NCBI RefSeq assembly: GCF_003576475.1
Contig: NZ_QWGR01000006.1
Location: 62,001-126,000, forward strand
Source of the DNA: Maribellus luteus
Lineage (GTDB): Bacteria; Bacteroidota; Bacteroidia; Bacteroidales; Prolixibacteraceae
DNA: 64,000 nucleotides
Direction: 5' to 3'
The notes below the pieces were generated by a model. It was not told where the DNA came from and did not search any database. It worked only from the letters and a program-made list of their open reading frames with translations. Shown piece by piece: positions 37,100 through 46,190 of the stretch; within the stretch, counting starts at the first letter, position 1; the number at the start of each line of letters is the position of its first letter. The translations under genes were made by a program, and so were the position numbers.

Positions 37100-39091
37100 A
37101 TGTACGCATTGAATAAATATATCAGAAGATATGTAAGTACGGCAATCGTTTTACTTTTCTTCTCCTCTTGCAGCGACTTTCTGGACATTGTGCCAGACAA
37201 TACGATTACGTTGGAAGACTATTTTACAAACAAGGAAACTGCTTATAATGCATTGAGTAATGTTTATGCAGGAATTCCGAATAATCAACTTATACACAAT
37301 TCCGAATGGTTGTTAGGTGACGACTGGTTGGGACAAAGAGATGCAACAAAAGCACAAAGTGGTTTAGCCGGAACACGTATTATGGAAGGGAACCAAAATA
37401 CAACAAGTCCGTTGCTTGGTTTTTGGCAAGGATCTAACTACGCAACAGACTTGTATGAAGTCATCCGGTCAGCCAATACTTTTCTGGAATATATTCATTT
37501 GGTGAAAGATCTTTCAGATGAAGAGAAAGCCCAGTGGATTGCCCAGGTAAAGTTTCTGAAAGCCTATTACCATTTTATATTGATTCAGCATTACGGGCCT
37601 ATTACGTTGGTAAAAGAAAACGTTAAACCCAATGCCCATTCAGATGAATTATTTGTCAATCGCTCAAAAATCGATGAGTGCTTTGACTATGTTCTGGATT
37701 TAATCGATGAGGCCATTCCTGATTTGGATGACGAAACCTTTGAAGATGAATTGGGAATGATCAATCAATCAATTGCAAAGGCCATTAAAGCACGCATTTT
37801 ACTTTTTAGGGCAAGTCCGCTTTTCAATGGAAACAAGGATTTGTATGGCGACTTCTACGACCATGACGGAGAAACATATTTTCCGATGGATGAAGAAGGA
37901 TCGGAGCGATGGACACAAAAATGGAAAGATGCACTGGTTGCAGTAAATGAGGCAATTGACAATTGCGAGACCGAAGGATTTGGTTTGTATGAATATGACG
38001 ATCAGCCTTATAAATTTGATACGGAAGATTGGGCCGCCAATCCTGAAGCTTTGAAACGGATATATACGCTGAGAATGTTGATTGTAGATCCGTGGAACAA
38101 GGAATGTATTTGGGGGCGTACTTATCCTACAGGGCAAAGCAATACAATTCAGGATGCAAGTAACATTCGTTTGCCTCGAACTTTTACAAACGGAGTGCAG
38201 GAAACAACAGCTAATTCTTATAACTGGGCCGGAGCAACTTTCCAAATGGTAGCCAGGTACTACACGCAAAATGGTTTGCCTATAGAGGTAGATAAAACGT
38301 TTGATAAAAATAATATGTACCGCCTTATATCTACTCCGGCAGAAGATTCTGAGGAGTATGATCCGCTTCGTGGAGTTTTACAGCCCGGATTTATGACCGT
38401 TAGTATGTATCTGAACCGTGAGCCTCGCTTCTATGCCAATTTAGGGATAACAGGTGGTTATTGGAGAGGACATCAGTACAGGATTGATACAGAGATGTAT
38501 GGAGGGACTCCGGGAGGATATGATCCGAGTGTTAGCCCCACTGATTTTCTTTGGAGCGGTGTTGGTGTTCAGAAGTTTGTTCACCCCGAATCAAAGTCCG
38601 GAAGCTGGATTCGTCAAATACATTTTCCGTATCCGATTATCCGTATGGCCGATCTTTACCTGATGAAAGCCGAGATACTTAACGAACTTAACGGACCTGG
38701 ACAAGAGGTTTTTGAAGAAATAAATAAAGTGCGTCAGCGTGCTGGAATTCCAAATGTTGAGGCAGTATGGTCTGATCCTACTTTGTGTAACAGTATGTAT
38801 CTAAACCGGCATTTGGAGAAGGATGGATTAAGAGAGATCATTATGAGTGAGCGCAGCATCGAATTTGCTTTTGAAGGAAGCCGTTACTGGGATGTAGTTC
38901 GTTACAAAAAAGCAACCGCTGAGTTTAACACCCCAGTAACCGGGTGGACAGGGAATGCTTATGGGCAGCAGAATTTCTTCCGCTTGGAGGTTAAACAGCG
39001 CCGAAGATTTCTTAACCGTAATTATTTGTGGCCTATTTCTTTAAATGAAATGAATACCAATGCCAATCTTATTCAAAATCCAGGTTGGTAA
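37100..39091 (+). CDS. SusD-like glycan-binding lipoprotein (PUL 2)
   Basis: A 663-residue SusD/RagB lipoprotein (lipobox FSSC, Cys24; CSDFLDIVPDNTITLEDYF). QVKFLKAYYHFILIQHYGP and NQSIAKAIKARILLFRASP mark the N-terminal part. FPYPIIRMADLYLMKAEILNE, IIMSERSIEFAFEGSRYWDVVRYK and the terminal YLWPISLNEMNTNANLIQNPGW mark the C-terminal part. Pairs with SusC at 33636. Its stop overlaps the region just before the next gene by a few bases if an upstream ATG were used for that gene. Confidence 0.95.
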   Translation: MYALNKYIRRYVSTAIVLLFFSSCSDFLDIVPDNTITLEDYFTNKETAYNALSNVYAGIPNNQLIHNSEWLLGDDWLGQRDATKAQSGLAGTRIMEGNQNTTSPLLGFWQGSNYATDLYEVIRSANTFLEYIHLVKDLSDEEKAQWIAQVKFLKAYYHFILIQHYGPITLVKENVKPNAHSDELFVNRSKIDECFDYVLDLIDEAIPDLDDETFEDELGMINQSIAKAIKARILLFRASPLFNGNKDLYGDFYDHDGETYFPMDEEGSERWTQKWKDALVAVNEAIDNCETEGFGLYEYDDQPYKFDTEDWAANPEALKRIYTLRMLIVDPWNKECIWGRTYPTGQSNTIQDASNIRLPRTFTNGVQETTANSYNWAGATFQMVARYYTQNGLPIEVDKTFDKNNMYRLISTPAEDSEEYDPLRGVLQPGFMTVSMYLNREPRFYANLGITGGYWRGHQYRIDTEMYGGTPGGYDPSVSPTDFLWSGVGVQKFVHPESKSGSWIRQIHFPYPIIRMADLYLMKAEILNELNGPGQEVFEEINKVRQRAGIPNVEAVWSDPTLCNSMYLNRHLEKDGLREIIMSERSIEFAFEGSRYWDVVRYKKATAEFNTPVTGWTGNAYGQQNFFRLEVKQRRRFLNRNYLWPISLNEMNTNANLIQNPGW

Positions 39092-39117
39092 TCTTCAACA
39101 AGAGTAAAAATTCTAAA

Positions 39118-40452
39118 ATGAATCATCTCATGCAAAAAAGAATGAAAATATACATAAGTATCCTGGCAGCTATTCTGTTAGGTTTTGGGGCCTGTAAAGA
39201 AAATGAACGTTTCGAGATCGGATACAGCGACGATATTCCACCGGCTACTCCCCAGTTTGTCAGATATAAGCCAACATATGGGGGAGCTCGCATTTTTTAT
39301 ACGCAGCCCAACGATAAAGACCTTCTTTCTATTGATGCAACTTATATAAACAAGAAAGGAAAAGAAATGTGGTTCTCAGTGTCTTATTACGAAAACTACA
39401 TTGATGTTTATGGTTTTGATACAGAAGAACCTTATACCATTCAGCTGTTTGCGGTAGATAGGGCAGGCAATCGATCCGAAAAAGTTCCTGTTGTAGTTGA
39501 GCCTTTGGAACCGGCAGTTAAGCAAGTGGCCAGTACAGTTTACTGCATTGCCGGTTTTAGTTCTTTCTACATCAACTGGGAAAATGGTTTGATGCAAAGT
39601 ATGAATATTTTTCTTGATTACTCCTATCAAAATGCAGAGGGGCAGTTACAGGAAAGTCATATAATCTATACCTCAAGAGAAGCAGAAGAAAGAAGATTTA
39701 TCCGCGATCCCGGGCTCTCGGTAACAGCACCGGTTAGCGTAAAAGTGAGGGTGGAAGACGAATTTGGAAACACAAGTAATACGCTTGATCTTGGAACGAT
39801 AACATTGCTGGAAGATCTAAAAATACCAAAAGATATTTGGCAAATCCCGGGCACAAATGACTCTACCATTATAAACAGAGATGGCGAAGTGGTAAATACC
39901 GGTGTTCCAATGGGCTTTTTTAATGGACTGGAAGGACGTGATTACATGGCCATTGATGATATTGTTAGTGATGGAACCTTTGTCAATTTTACGCATGCTT
40001 ACGGATGGGGGCGTACTGGAAACTCAAGGGATGGAAATATGCCCTGGAACTATATCATCGATTTAGGTGACTATTATGAGTTAAGCCGTATTGTGACTCA
40101 TCAACGGTACCGACACACTGGAGCTAACGAGTACAGTGGACGGGAAGATTATTACCGCGGAGAAAACGTGGGAATTTATGCGATGTGGCGTTGGGATGAA
40201 GAAACACAGCAGTGGGACTCCATCACTACTCATAAAATCACCTTCCCGGTTGATTTACCTGATCGTCAGTACAGAATATTGGGACGACAGGGAGATATGG
40301 CATATATGTATCCCGAGTCTCCGAAATTCACCAAACCAACGCGTTGGTTCCGTTATGAAGCCATCGCAGGATTTAATGATAACTATAAGTCGCTAAATGG
40401 TAATTGTTTGTCAGAAATTACTCTTTACGGGCGAAAATCTGAAGGTTATTAA
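39118..40452 (+). CDS. DUF4959/DUF5126/DUF5000 surface lipoprotein
   Basis: A 444-residue lipoprotein (lipobox FGAC, Cys26). Three modules in a familiar order: DUF4959 Ig-like (about 30-130; DIPPATPQFVRYKPTYGGA), DUF5126 Ig-like (about 140-235; YIDVYGFD precedes, then YINWENGLMQSMNIFLDYSY) and a C-terminal DUF5000 discoidin-like sugar-binding domain (about 280-440; PWNYIIDLGDYYELSRIV, KFTKPTRWFRYEAIAGF). This architecture is typical of surface glycan-binding proteins directly after SusD. Start at the ATG 39118; the earlier ATG at 39085 overlaps the susD stop and puts 11 residues ahead. Confidence 0.85.
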   Translation: MNHLMQKRMKIYISILAAILLGFGACKENERFEIGYSDDIPPATPQFVRYKPTYGGARIFYTQPNDKDLLSIDATYINKKGKEMWFSVSYYENYIDVYGFDTEEPYTIQLFAVDRAGNRSEKVPVVVEPLEPAVKQVASTVYCIAGFSSFYINWENGLMQSMNIFLDYSYQNAEGQLQESHIIYTSREAEERRFIRDPGLSVTAPVSVKVRVEDEFGNTSNTLDLGTITLLEDLKIPKDIWQIPGTNDSTIINRDGEVVNTGVPMGFFNGLEGRDYMAIDDIVSDGTFVNFTHAYGWGRTGNSRDGNMPWNYIIDLGDYYELSRIVTHQRYRHTGANEYSGREDYYRGENVGIYAMWRWDEETQQWDSITTHKITFPVDLPDRQYRILGRQGDMAYMYPESPKFTKPTRWFRYEAIAGFNDNYKSLNGNCLSEITLYGRKSEGY

Positions 40453-40471
40453 TAACTAATTAAGACTAAAA

Positions 40472-42367
40472 ATGATGAAGATATTTTCAAAAAAGCAAAA
40501 TACGCTTGTCCGTTTAGGCGGTGTATTTATTGGCATATTTCTGACCTTGTTGATATATAGTTCGTGTGTCGATAGTATCTACGATAATATAAAGGAGTTT
40601 TCGAAAGAAGAGATCGTTTATCCTGCAGCATTTGATACTTGCTATGGTACTATTGGCTACGAGAGAGTCGAAATCGATTTGAGAAAAGACGGACGGATTC
40701 CGGCCAGTAAAATTAGTATGGGCAAGGCAAAGAAAACGGTGGTGGTTTATGATGAAAACACGCCGGAACCTACAGTTATCAGAATAGACAGTGTTTGTTC
40801 ATATGTAAATATTACCGGACTTACCGAACCACGTCTTTACCGGTTTAAAATTTATACCGAAGATGAATATGGATCGAGGTCAATTCCACAGGAAATTTCA
40901 TTGATTCCTTATACTTCTTACGATCGGGATGTGCTTAAATTGGGGATTTTAGACCCAACCGTCTCGGTGGCGCCAAATGCTTTGGTTATGGAATGGCCAA
41001 CAGGTTTGAATACAATAATGATGGAGTACCATGGTTTGAGTTTTCAATATTCTGATAAGGACGGGGAATCTCAGGATGGTATACGTTCAAAGGAACCTCG
41101 TATTTATTGCGGCAATTTGCCTGCAGGACAGGAAATGACTTTCAATATGAAATACAAGGTACTTCCAATCCTTGAAGATGGCTCTAAACTGCTGGATACG
41201 CTTGAAGTGGCAAAGCCTTATATTGTACAAATGCCTACACCTGAACAGCAATTTATTCCCCAGGAATTAAAAATCCTAAAAGCTAACGGCATTAGTACAT
41301 TTACGACTGAAGCAGTGCAAGATATCAACGAGTTGGTATATCCGATGAATATGACCACGTTTGCGGATCTATTCTTCTTTCCAAACGTTTCAACACTTAA
41401 CCTCACCGGCAAAGGACTACCTGAAACACTGGAAACCTTGACCTATGCAAGAAATAATGAACATAGTATTGTTGGAGGAGGAGAATGGCAGGAATTTTTG
41501 ATGCCGGTTGATCAGCCATCCAAGATAAACGGGCCTGAAAGTCTCCAGACTTTGAAAGATATGTTGGATGCCGGGCAAATTACCCACATTAAATACATCC
41601 CGAAATCAATGGGTTTTGATTTTGATAAGTTTCTGGCGCCTTACGTTGAGTCAGGTGTGGTAGAATTGCTTACAAATGACAATCCGTTTTTCCCGGATCA
41701 TGTATTCGTAGGTCCGCAATTTTTTGCTAACGGTACTGTACAGACAACAAACTGGAATATGAAGCTTGCCTACTCTGGCGACTTTTTACCTCGGCCAGGC
41801 CTTTCAGATATTACTAATTTTGATCCACAGAGCGACATGGTGAATGGTAAACCTGTCGACTTGCATTTAGAGCAACTGATTCAGAGTGATGGTGAAAATA
41901 TTTACCGTGGTGTCATTGAGCGACACAATCCTTCTTTCTTCTTTGCATTGCCCAGGCAATGGCGCTTTGATAATGAACGTTATCCGTATCTGAAGTTCAA
42001 AATGTTTATTGGAAGTGATAAATCACTACTAACTAATGTGGGAGGAAATAGATATCATGTATTCCGGGCACCTTGGATACGCCCAATGAACAGCTTATGG
42101 TCATTTGGACAAAATAGTGACTATGGACAGGAGAGTTGGGATGCCGGTCGTCAAGATTTGATGACCGATGACGAAATTCAAAATTCGTGGCGGGAGTATA
42201 CAATAAATATGAGTAATAATGATGGTGGGGACAATTCCAACAAGCGCAATCGTGTTTATGTCGTGAATATTGGACACGAAGATGGCGTAACATGGAATTA
42301 TAATGAAGAAAAGCAGCTGGTTATTTACATCGCTGACTTCCGTTTATGTAAAACTCCTAATGATTAA
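40472..42367 (+). CDS. DUF4998-containing surface lipoprotein
   Basis: A 631-residue lipoprotein (lipobox YSSC, Cys32). The N-terminal DUF4998 region is Ig-like (about 35-240; RVEIDLRKDGRIPASKISM, VNITGLTEPRLYRFKIYTED). The middle (about 260-400) has a leucine-rich stretch, FFPNVSTLNLTGKGLPETLE. The C-terminal part (about 450-631; FFFALPRQWRFDNERYPYLK, VTWNYNEEKQLVIYIADFRL) looks like a jelly-roll carbohydrate-binding fold of the DUF5013 kind. Not a known enzyme; position in the SusCD operon suggests glycan binding. Domain names come from recalled patterns and need a profile search. Confidence 0.7.
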   Translation: MMKIFSKKQNTLVRLGGVFIGIFLTLLIYSSCVDSIYDNIKEFSKEEIVYPAAFDTCYGTIGYERVEIDLRKDGRIPASKISMGKAKKTVVVYDENTPEPTVIRIDSVCSYVNITGLTEPRLYRFKIYTEDEYGSRSIPQEISLIPYTSYDRDVLKLGILDPTVSVAPNALVMEWPTGLNTIMMEYHGLSFQYSDKDGESQDGIRSKEPRIYCGNLPAGQEMTFNMKYKVLPILEDGSKLLDTLEVAKPYIVQMPTPEQQFIPQELKILKANGISTFTTEAVQDINELVYPMNMTTFADLFFFPNVSTLNLTGKGLPETLETLTYARNNEHSIVGGGEWQEFLMPVDQPSKINGPESLQTLKDMLDAGQITHIKYIPKSMGFDFDKFLAPYVESGVVELLTNDNPFFPDHVFVGPQFFANGTVQTTNWNMKLAYSGDFLPRPGLSDITNFDPQSDMVNGKPVDLHLEQLIQSDGENIYRGVIERHNPSFFFALPRQWRFDNERYPYLKFKMFIGSDKSLLTNVGGNRYHVFRAPWIRPMNSLWSFGQNSDYGQESWDAGRQDLMTDDEIQNSWREYTINMSNNDGGDNSNKRNRVYVVNIGHEDGVTWNYNEEKQLVIYIADFRLCKTPND

Positions 42368-42386
42368 CAACATTCAATTTAGAATC

Positions 42387-44198
42387 ATGAATATATTTCG
42401 AATTTATAAGTCAATTATATATTTCGCGATTGCATCAAGTACACTTTTTATTGCTTGTGATCGTGACGACGATGATGATGTTCCGGTTATTGTAGATGAT
42501 GTTTATACACCGGTAGAGATGACGCCTGTAAGTGGTCTTCGTATTGCGTGGGACTACAGTTCTTTGCAGCAGTTGGCTGATGAGGGGAGTAGTCCGGAAA
42601 TGATCCGTCTTTCTGATTCATCGCTGGTAATGGTATATGAATCAGCAGGAAGCATTCATCTGAAGAAAAGTTTGAACAATGGTGTTTCCTGGGATAATTC
42701 TTCGGTCTTGTTCTCAAAATCTACACATAAAGGCTATGATGGGGAATATGAGCTTACTTATACCGATTTGATGGTGCAACCGACCATTGTACTATTAGAG
42801 AATGGTGACTTATTGGCCGCATGCGGAGTTAGATACAGATATACCGTTTCGGACTCAGATATTGAATTTCCAGCTTCCATTCGAGTGAGACGCATTGCCG
42901 AAAATGGAACTGTTATGGAGCCTGTTCAGGAAGTATATACAAATTTAGGGTGCGAACATCCTGATTTTTTGCAACTTCCTGATGGCGTAGTTCAACTTTA
43001 CTTTTCAAACGGTTCATCTTCTGTGGATCTAGAGATGATGAGTTCGACTGAATTATCAGTGGATATAGAAGAACAACGGATCGAAATGATAAGTTCCGGC
43101 GATGGAGGACAAACATGGTCCGGTGCTGTTGAAGAATTTGGCCCGGATGGTATGTATTCTGCCTGGACGGGAAGTAAGGTTATAGCATCTCGTGCAAATA
43201 AAAATAACAATTGTCCTTCAGCTACGATTGTGAACAACGATATTGTGATTGCTTATGGTGATAACAACACCGTAACTTACAAACCCTACGTTGTACGCAG
43301 TTCTATTACCAATAACTGGCCATATCCGATTACCGGCGATACGCCTGACCGCGATTATGCTCTATATGAAATCCTGCCTGAAAAATACAATATGGGAGTT
43401 CCGGATTTAGTATCACTTCCGCAAGGCGAGACTATTTTGGCCTACGAAACCAATGCCGGAAGACCCAGTGATAAAAAAATAATGGAAGTCGCAATCAGTA
43501 GCGAGAATGCGATGGATTTCAAACATCGTACCCGGCCTTTCCCTTTCTCGCTGGATACAGAGGCAGTAGGGAATTCGTTGCTGTATTTTAACGACAGCTC
43601 TGTGGTCGCTTTAACTTCTACCGATTTTCAAAACAATGAAACCCTTGCACCGTGGATGATTAAAGGATACCTGGTAAATGAACTCGTGATAAATAAACGT
43701 GAGATTGAAAACCATCCAATTTTTGTGGGCGGACAATCTGAAGCAAATATTCGGGTAGGTCTTGGTATTGATGAAACCAACCTGTATGTGGATGCACTAG
43801 CCATTGATCCGACTCCGGTTTTAGCTGAAGCAGGCACGGAAAATGGAGACGGTATCTACCTGTATATTGACGCGCCAAATCGCTCTTTACTTGATGTGGA
43901 CGCAGGTATTTTCAAATTCTGGATTTCATCAAAAGGCGAGGTTGTTCGTTGGGATGGTAAAGAAGGTAGTTGGATACCTGGTTCTTCTGATGGGGTTGAA
44001 GTAATTGAAACGGCTACAGATTCCGGTTATAAACTGGCAATTACGCTATCAAAAGAGGAGTTGGTCAATTTTAACACTGATGGTATTCGTTTTGGTGTTG
44101 GTTTATCCGACTTTGTTAATCCGGAAGAAGGAAAAACTGAATTATTATCGCTTTGCGAAGATATGCGTTCCAGTACCTGGTTAAAAGTATCTTTCTAA
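42387..44198 (+). CDS. BNR/sialidase-like lipoprotein with CBM9-like C-terminal domain
   Basis: A 603-residue lipoprotein (lipobox FIAC, Cys24) followed by an acidic DRDDDDD linker. The central region (about 45-420) is a BNR propeller with Asp-box motifs SLNNGVSW and SSGDGGQTW, as in sialidases. The Arg triad of true sialidases is not evident, so it may be a different hydrolase or a binder. The C-terminal about 170 residues (from FVGGQSEANIRVGLGIDETN) resemble a CBM9/DOMON sugar-binding domain. Last gene of PUL 2; a strong terminator follows. The ATG at 42387 starts the signal; an in-frame ATG at 42303 lies inside the preceding gene. Confidence 0.72.
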   Translation: MNIFRIYKSIIYFAIASSTLFIACDRDDDDDVPVIVDDVYTPVEMTPVSGLRIAWDYSSLQQLADEGSSPEMIRLSDSSLVMVYESAGSIHLKKSLNNGVSWDNSSVLFSKSTHKGYDGEYELTYTDLMVQPTIVLLENGDLLAACGVRYRYTVSDSDIEFPASIRVRRIAENGTVMEPVQEVYTNLGCEHPDFLQLPDGVVQLYFSNGSSSVDLEMMSSTELSVDIEEQRIEMISSGDGGQTWSGAVEEFGPDGMYSAWTGSKVIASRANKNNNCPSATIVNNDIVIAYGDNNTVTYKPYVVRSSITNNWPYPITGDTPDRDYALYEILPEKYNMGVPDLVSLPQGETILAYETNAGRPSDKKIMEVAISSENAMDFKHRTRPFPFSLDTEAVGNSLLYFNDSSVVALTSTDFQNNETLAPWMIKGYLVNELVINKREIENHPIFVGGQSEANIRVGLGIDETNLYVDALAIDPTPVLAEAGTENGDGIYLYIDAPNRSLLDVDAGIFKFWISSKGEVVRWDGKEGSWIPGSSDGVEVIETATDSGYKLAITLSKEELVNFNTDGIRFGVGLSDFVNPEEGKTELLSLCEDMRSSTWLKVSF

Positions 44199-44747
44199 AT
44201 GAAGTGATTTTCTTAAATAACTATTTATTATTTACTACTATTTGTTAGTTGGCTCAATGAAAATACCGGGATACTTTCCCGGTATTTTTTATTTGCGACC
44301 TGCATACTTTTAGCGTAGACTCTTCTTGACTAACAGAATAGTTTCATCTATTAAATTGTTTGTTTTCAAAGATTCGTCAGCTGACGGACTGCCATCTTCT
44401 TGTTTGCTCGGGTTTCACACGCTCATGTCATTTTAAAAGGTTTTAGGGACAAGTTTGTAGAATATTAAAGTAGTCTGGAATCACATTTTCAACATTGAAT
44501 AGAATGTTAACAGGCTCTTTCAGGAATTAAATAATTTTTCTATTTTCGTGCACGTACACGGAGCTGGGGTTTAAATCGGTAACGAATCAGTAGAAGTAGT
44601 AAGAATGGCGCTTTGGAAATACAATTTTTGAGTAGGTCACCGCTTCAGTACTGAAGGAGATTCACATTCTGATTATAACTAAAGAATCAACGAGCCAGTC
44701 TTTTATAATCATGATCTGACGAATCATAGAATCTAAATAGTGAACAA
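44199..44747. other. 549-base intergenic region
   Basis: Holds the PUL 2 terminator at 44261-44290. The rest has no coding frame I can support. TATTTTCG at 44541-44548 is one base off the -7 consensus, which would give the DUF1080 gene a leader of about 190 bases. An imperfect palindrome, CGTGCACGTACACG (44547-44560), directly follows it. Confidence 0.5.
44261..44290 (+). terminator. terminator of PUL 2
   Basis: Perfect 11-bp stem AAATACCGGGA (44261-44271) and TCCCGGTATTT (44277-44287) with a 5-nt loop, followed by TTT. Works in both directions by its A-rich left flank. Confidence 0.85.
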
Positions 44748-46145
44748 ATGAAGCAACTAACAAAATTTACCACCTTGCTGATCCTTGCCGGATTTCTGGT
44801 AAGTGCAAAAGCTGACAAAGAAAACAACTGGACCAATCTTTTTAACGGTAAAAACCTAAAGGGCTGGAAAGTACTAAACGGAACAGCCGAATACAAGGTA
44901 GAGAACGGCGAGATAATCGGGACCAGTAAAACAGGTACTCCCAACACCTTTTTGGCCACCGAAAAAAACTACGGAGATTTTATTCTTGAGTATGAAATGA
45001 AAATGGAGTCCGGTCTTAATTCCGGGGTGCAGATCAGAAGCAATAGTTTGAAAGACTACAAAGATGGCCGCGTGCATGGTTACCAGGTAGAGTGCGACGA
45101 TTCGGAAAGAAAGTGGTCGGGCGGAATTTACGATGAGGCACGCCGCGGCTGGCTTTACTCGCTGGAATACAACCAGCCCGCTAAAGGAGCTTTTAAAAAC
45201 GGCGAGTGGAATAAATACCGTGTGGAAGCCATTGGCAACAGTATACGCACCTGGATCAACGGTCAGCCGGTGGCCAACCTGGTAGATGACCTGACTGCCG
45301 AAGGTTTCATCGGACTGCAGGTACATTCCATTGGGAATAATGAGAAACACGAGGGTAAAACCATTCGCTGGAAAAATATCCGGATCATGACAGAAAACCT
45401 GGAAAGTGCCCGTATGAAGATGCCCGATGATGTGCGGGAAGTAAGCTATTTAACCAATACGCTTACCGAAAACGAAAAGAATGATGGATGGAAGCTGCTT
45501 TGGGACGGGAAAACCACCAAAGGATGGAAAGGAGCAAAAGCAGAGTCGTTCCCGGCCAAAGGATGGCGTATCGAAGACGGAACATTGGTAGTTGAAAAAG
45601 CCGATGGTGCAGAATCGGGAAACGGTGGCGATATCATTACTGAGAAGCGCTATAAAAACTTTGTGTTGGAGGTGGATTTCAATATGACAGAAGGCGCCAA
45701 CAGCGGCATAAAGTATTTTGTGCAGGCAGATCTTAACAAAGGAGAAGGATCGGCCATTGGTTGCGAGTTCCAAATACTTGACGACAAGAATCACCCCGAT
45801 GCAAAAAATGGATTGCAGGGCAATCGCACGCTGGCTTCGCTGTACGACCTGATTCCGGCCAACGGAAAGTTTTTCAATCCCTTTCTTCAGGTAAAGAGAT
45901 TTAACGGAGTAAACAGCTGGAATCGTGCACGGATTGAAGTAAACGGAAACCACGTTGCACACTACTTAAACGGTTCTAAAGTAGTGGAATACGAAAGAAA
46001 TACCCAGGAGTGGCAGGCACTGGTGAATTACAGCAAATACCAGAAATGGGAAAACTTTGGAAATTTCGAAGATGGCCACATTCTTCTTCAGGATCATGGC
46101 GACGAAGTGCGTTTTAAAAACATAAAAATCAAAGAACTGAATTAG
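44748..46145 (+). CDS. tandem DUF1080 (3-keto-disaccharide hydrolase-type) protein
   Basis: A 465-residue secreted protein with a signal peptide (VSAKA) and two DUF1080 domains. The first spans about 28-215 ([32 protein letters not shown]) and the second about 245-463 ([32 protein letters not shown]). The fold is a concanavalin-like jelly roll. DUF1080 proteins are known or suspected 3-keto-glycoside hydrolases acting after a sugar has been oxidised at C3. The next gene, a Tat-exported Gfo/Idh/MocA oxidoreductase, is the expected oxidising or reducing partner, 45 bases downstream. Confidence 0.88.
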   Translation: MKQLTKFTTLLILAGFLVSAKADKENNWTNLFNGKNLKGWKVLNGTAEYKVENGEIIGTSKTGTPNTFLATEKNYGDFILEYEMKMESGLNSGVQIRSNSLKDYKDGRVHGYQVECDDSERKWSGGIYDEARRGWLYSLEYNQPAKGAFKNGEWNKYRVEAIGNSIRTWINGQPVANLVDDLTAEGFIGLQVHSIGNNEKHEGKTIRWKNIRIMTENLESARMKMPDDVREVSYLTNTLTENEKNDGWKLLWDGKTTKGWKGAKAESFPAKGWRIEDGTLVVEKADGAESGNGGDIITEKRYKNFVLEVDFNMTEGANSGIKYFVQADLNKGEGSAIGCEFQILDDKNHPDAKNGLQGNRTLASLYDLIPANGKFFNPFLQVKRFNGVNSWNRARIEVNGNHVAHYLNGSKVVEYERNTQEWQALVNYSKYQKWENFGNFEDGHILLQDHGDEVRFKNIKIKELN

Positions 46146-46190
46146 CTGATTTTATAAATCAGGACCTTTTTAACGATAAACCAATTAAAG

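Noticed and set aside
42303-42386. Upstream start for the BNR lipoprotein, overlapping the previous gene
   Set aside because: It would put 28 residues before a clean lipoprotein signal; the ATG at 42387 is better.
44547-44560. CGTGCACGTACACG as a LacI-type operator
   Set aside because: The palindrome is imperfect, occurs once, and no LacI-family gene is near.
45450-45962. 170-codon minus-strand frame opposite the DUF1080 gene
   Set aside because: Opposite strand of a clear coding sequence with two recognised domains.
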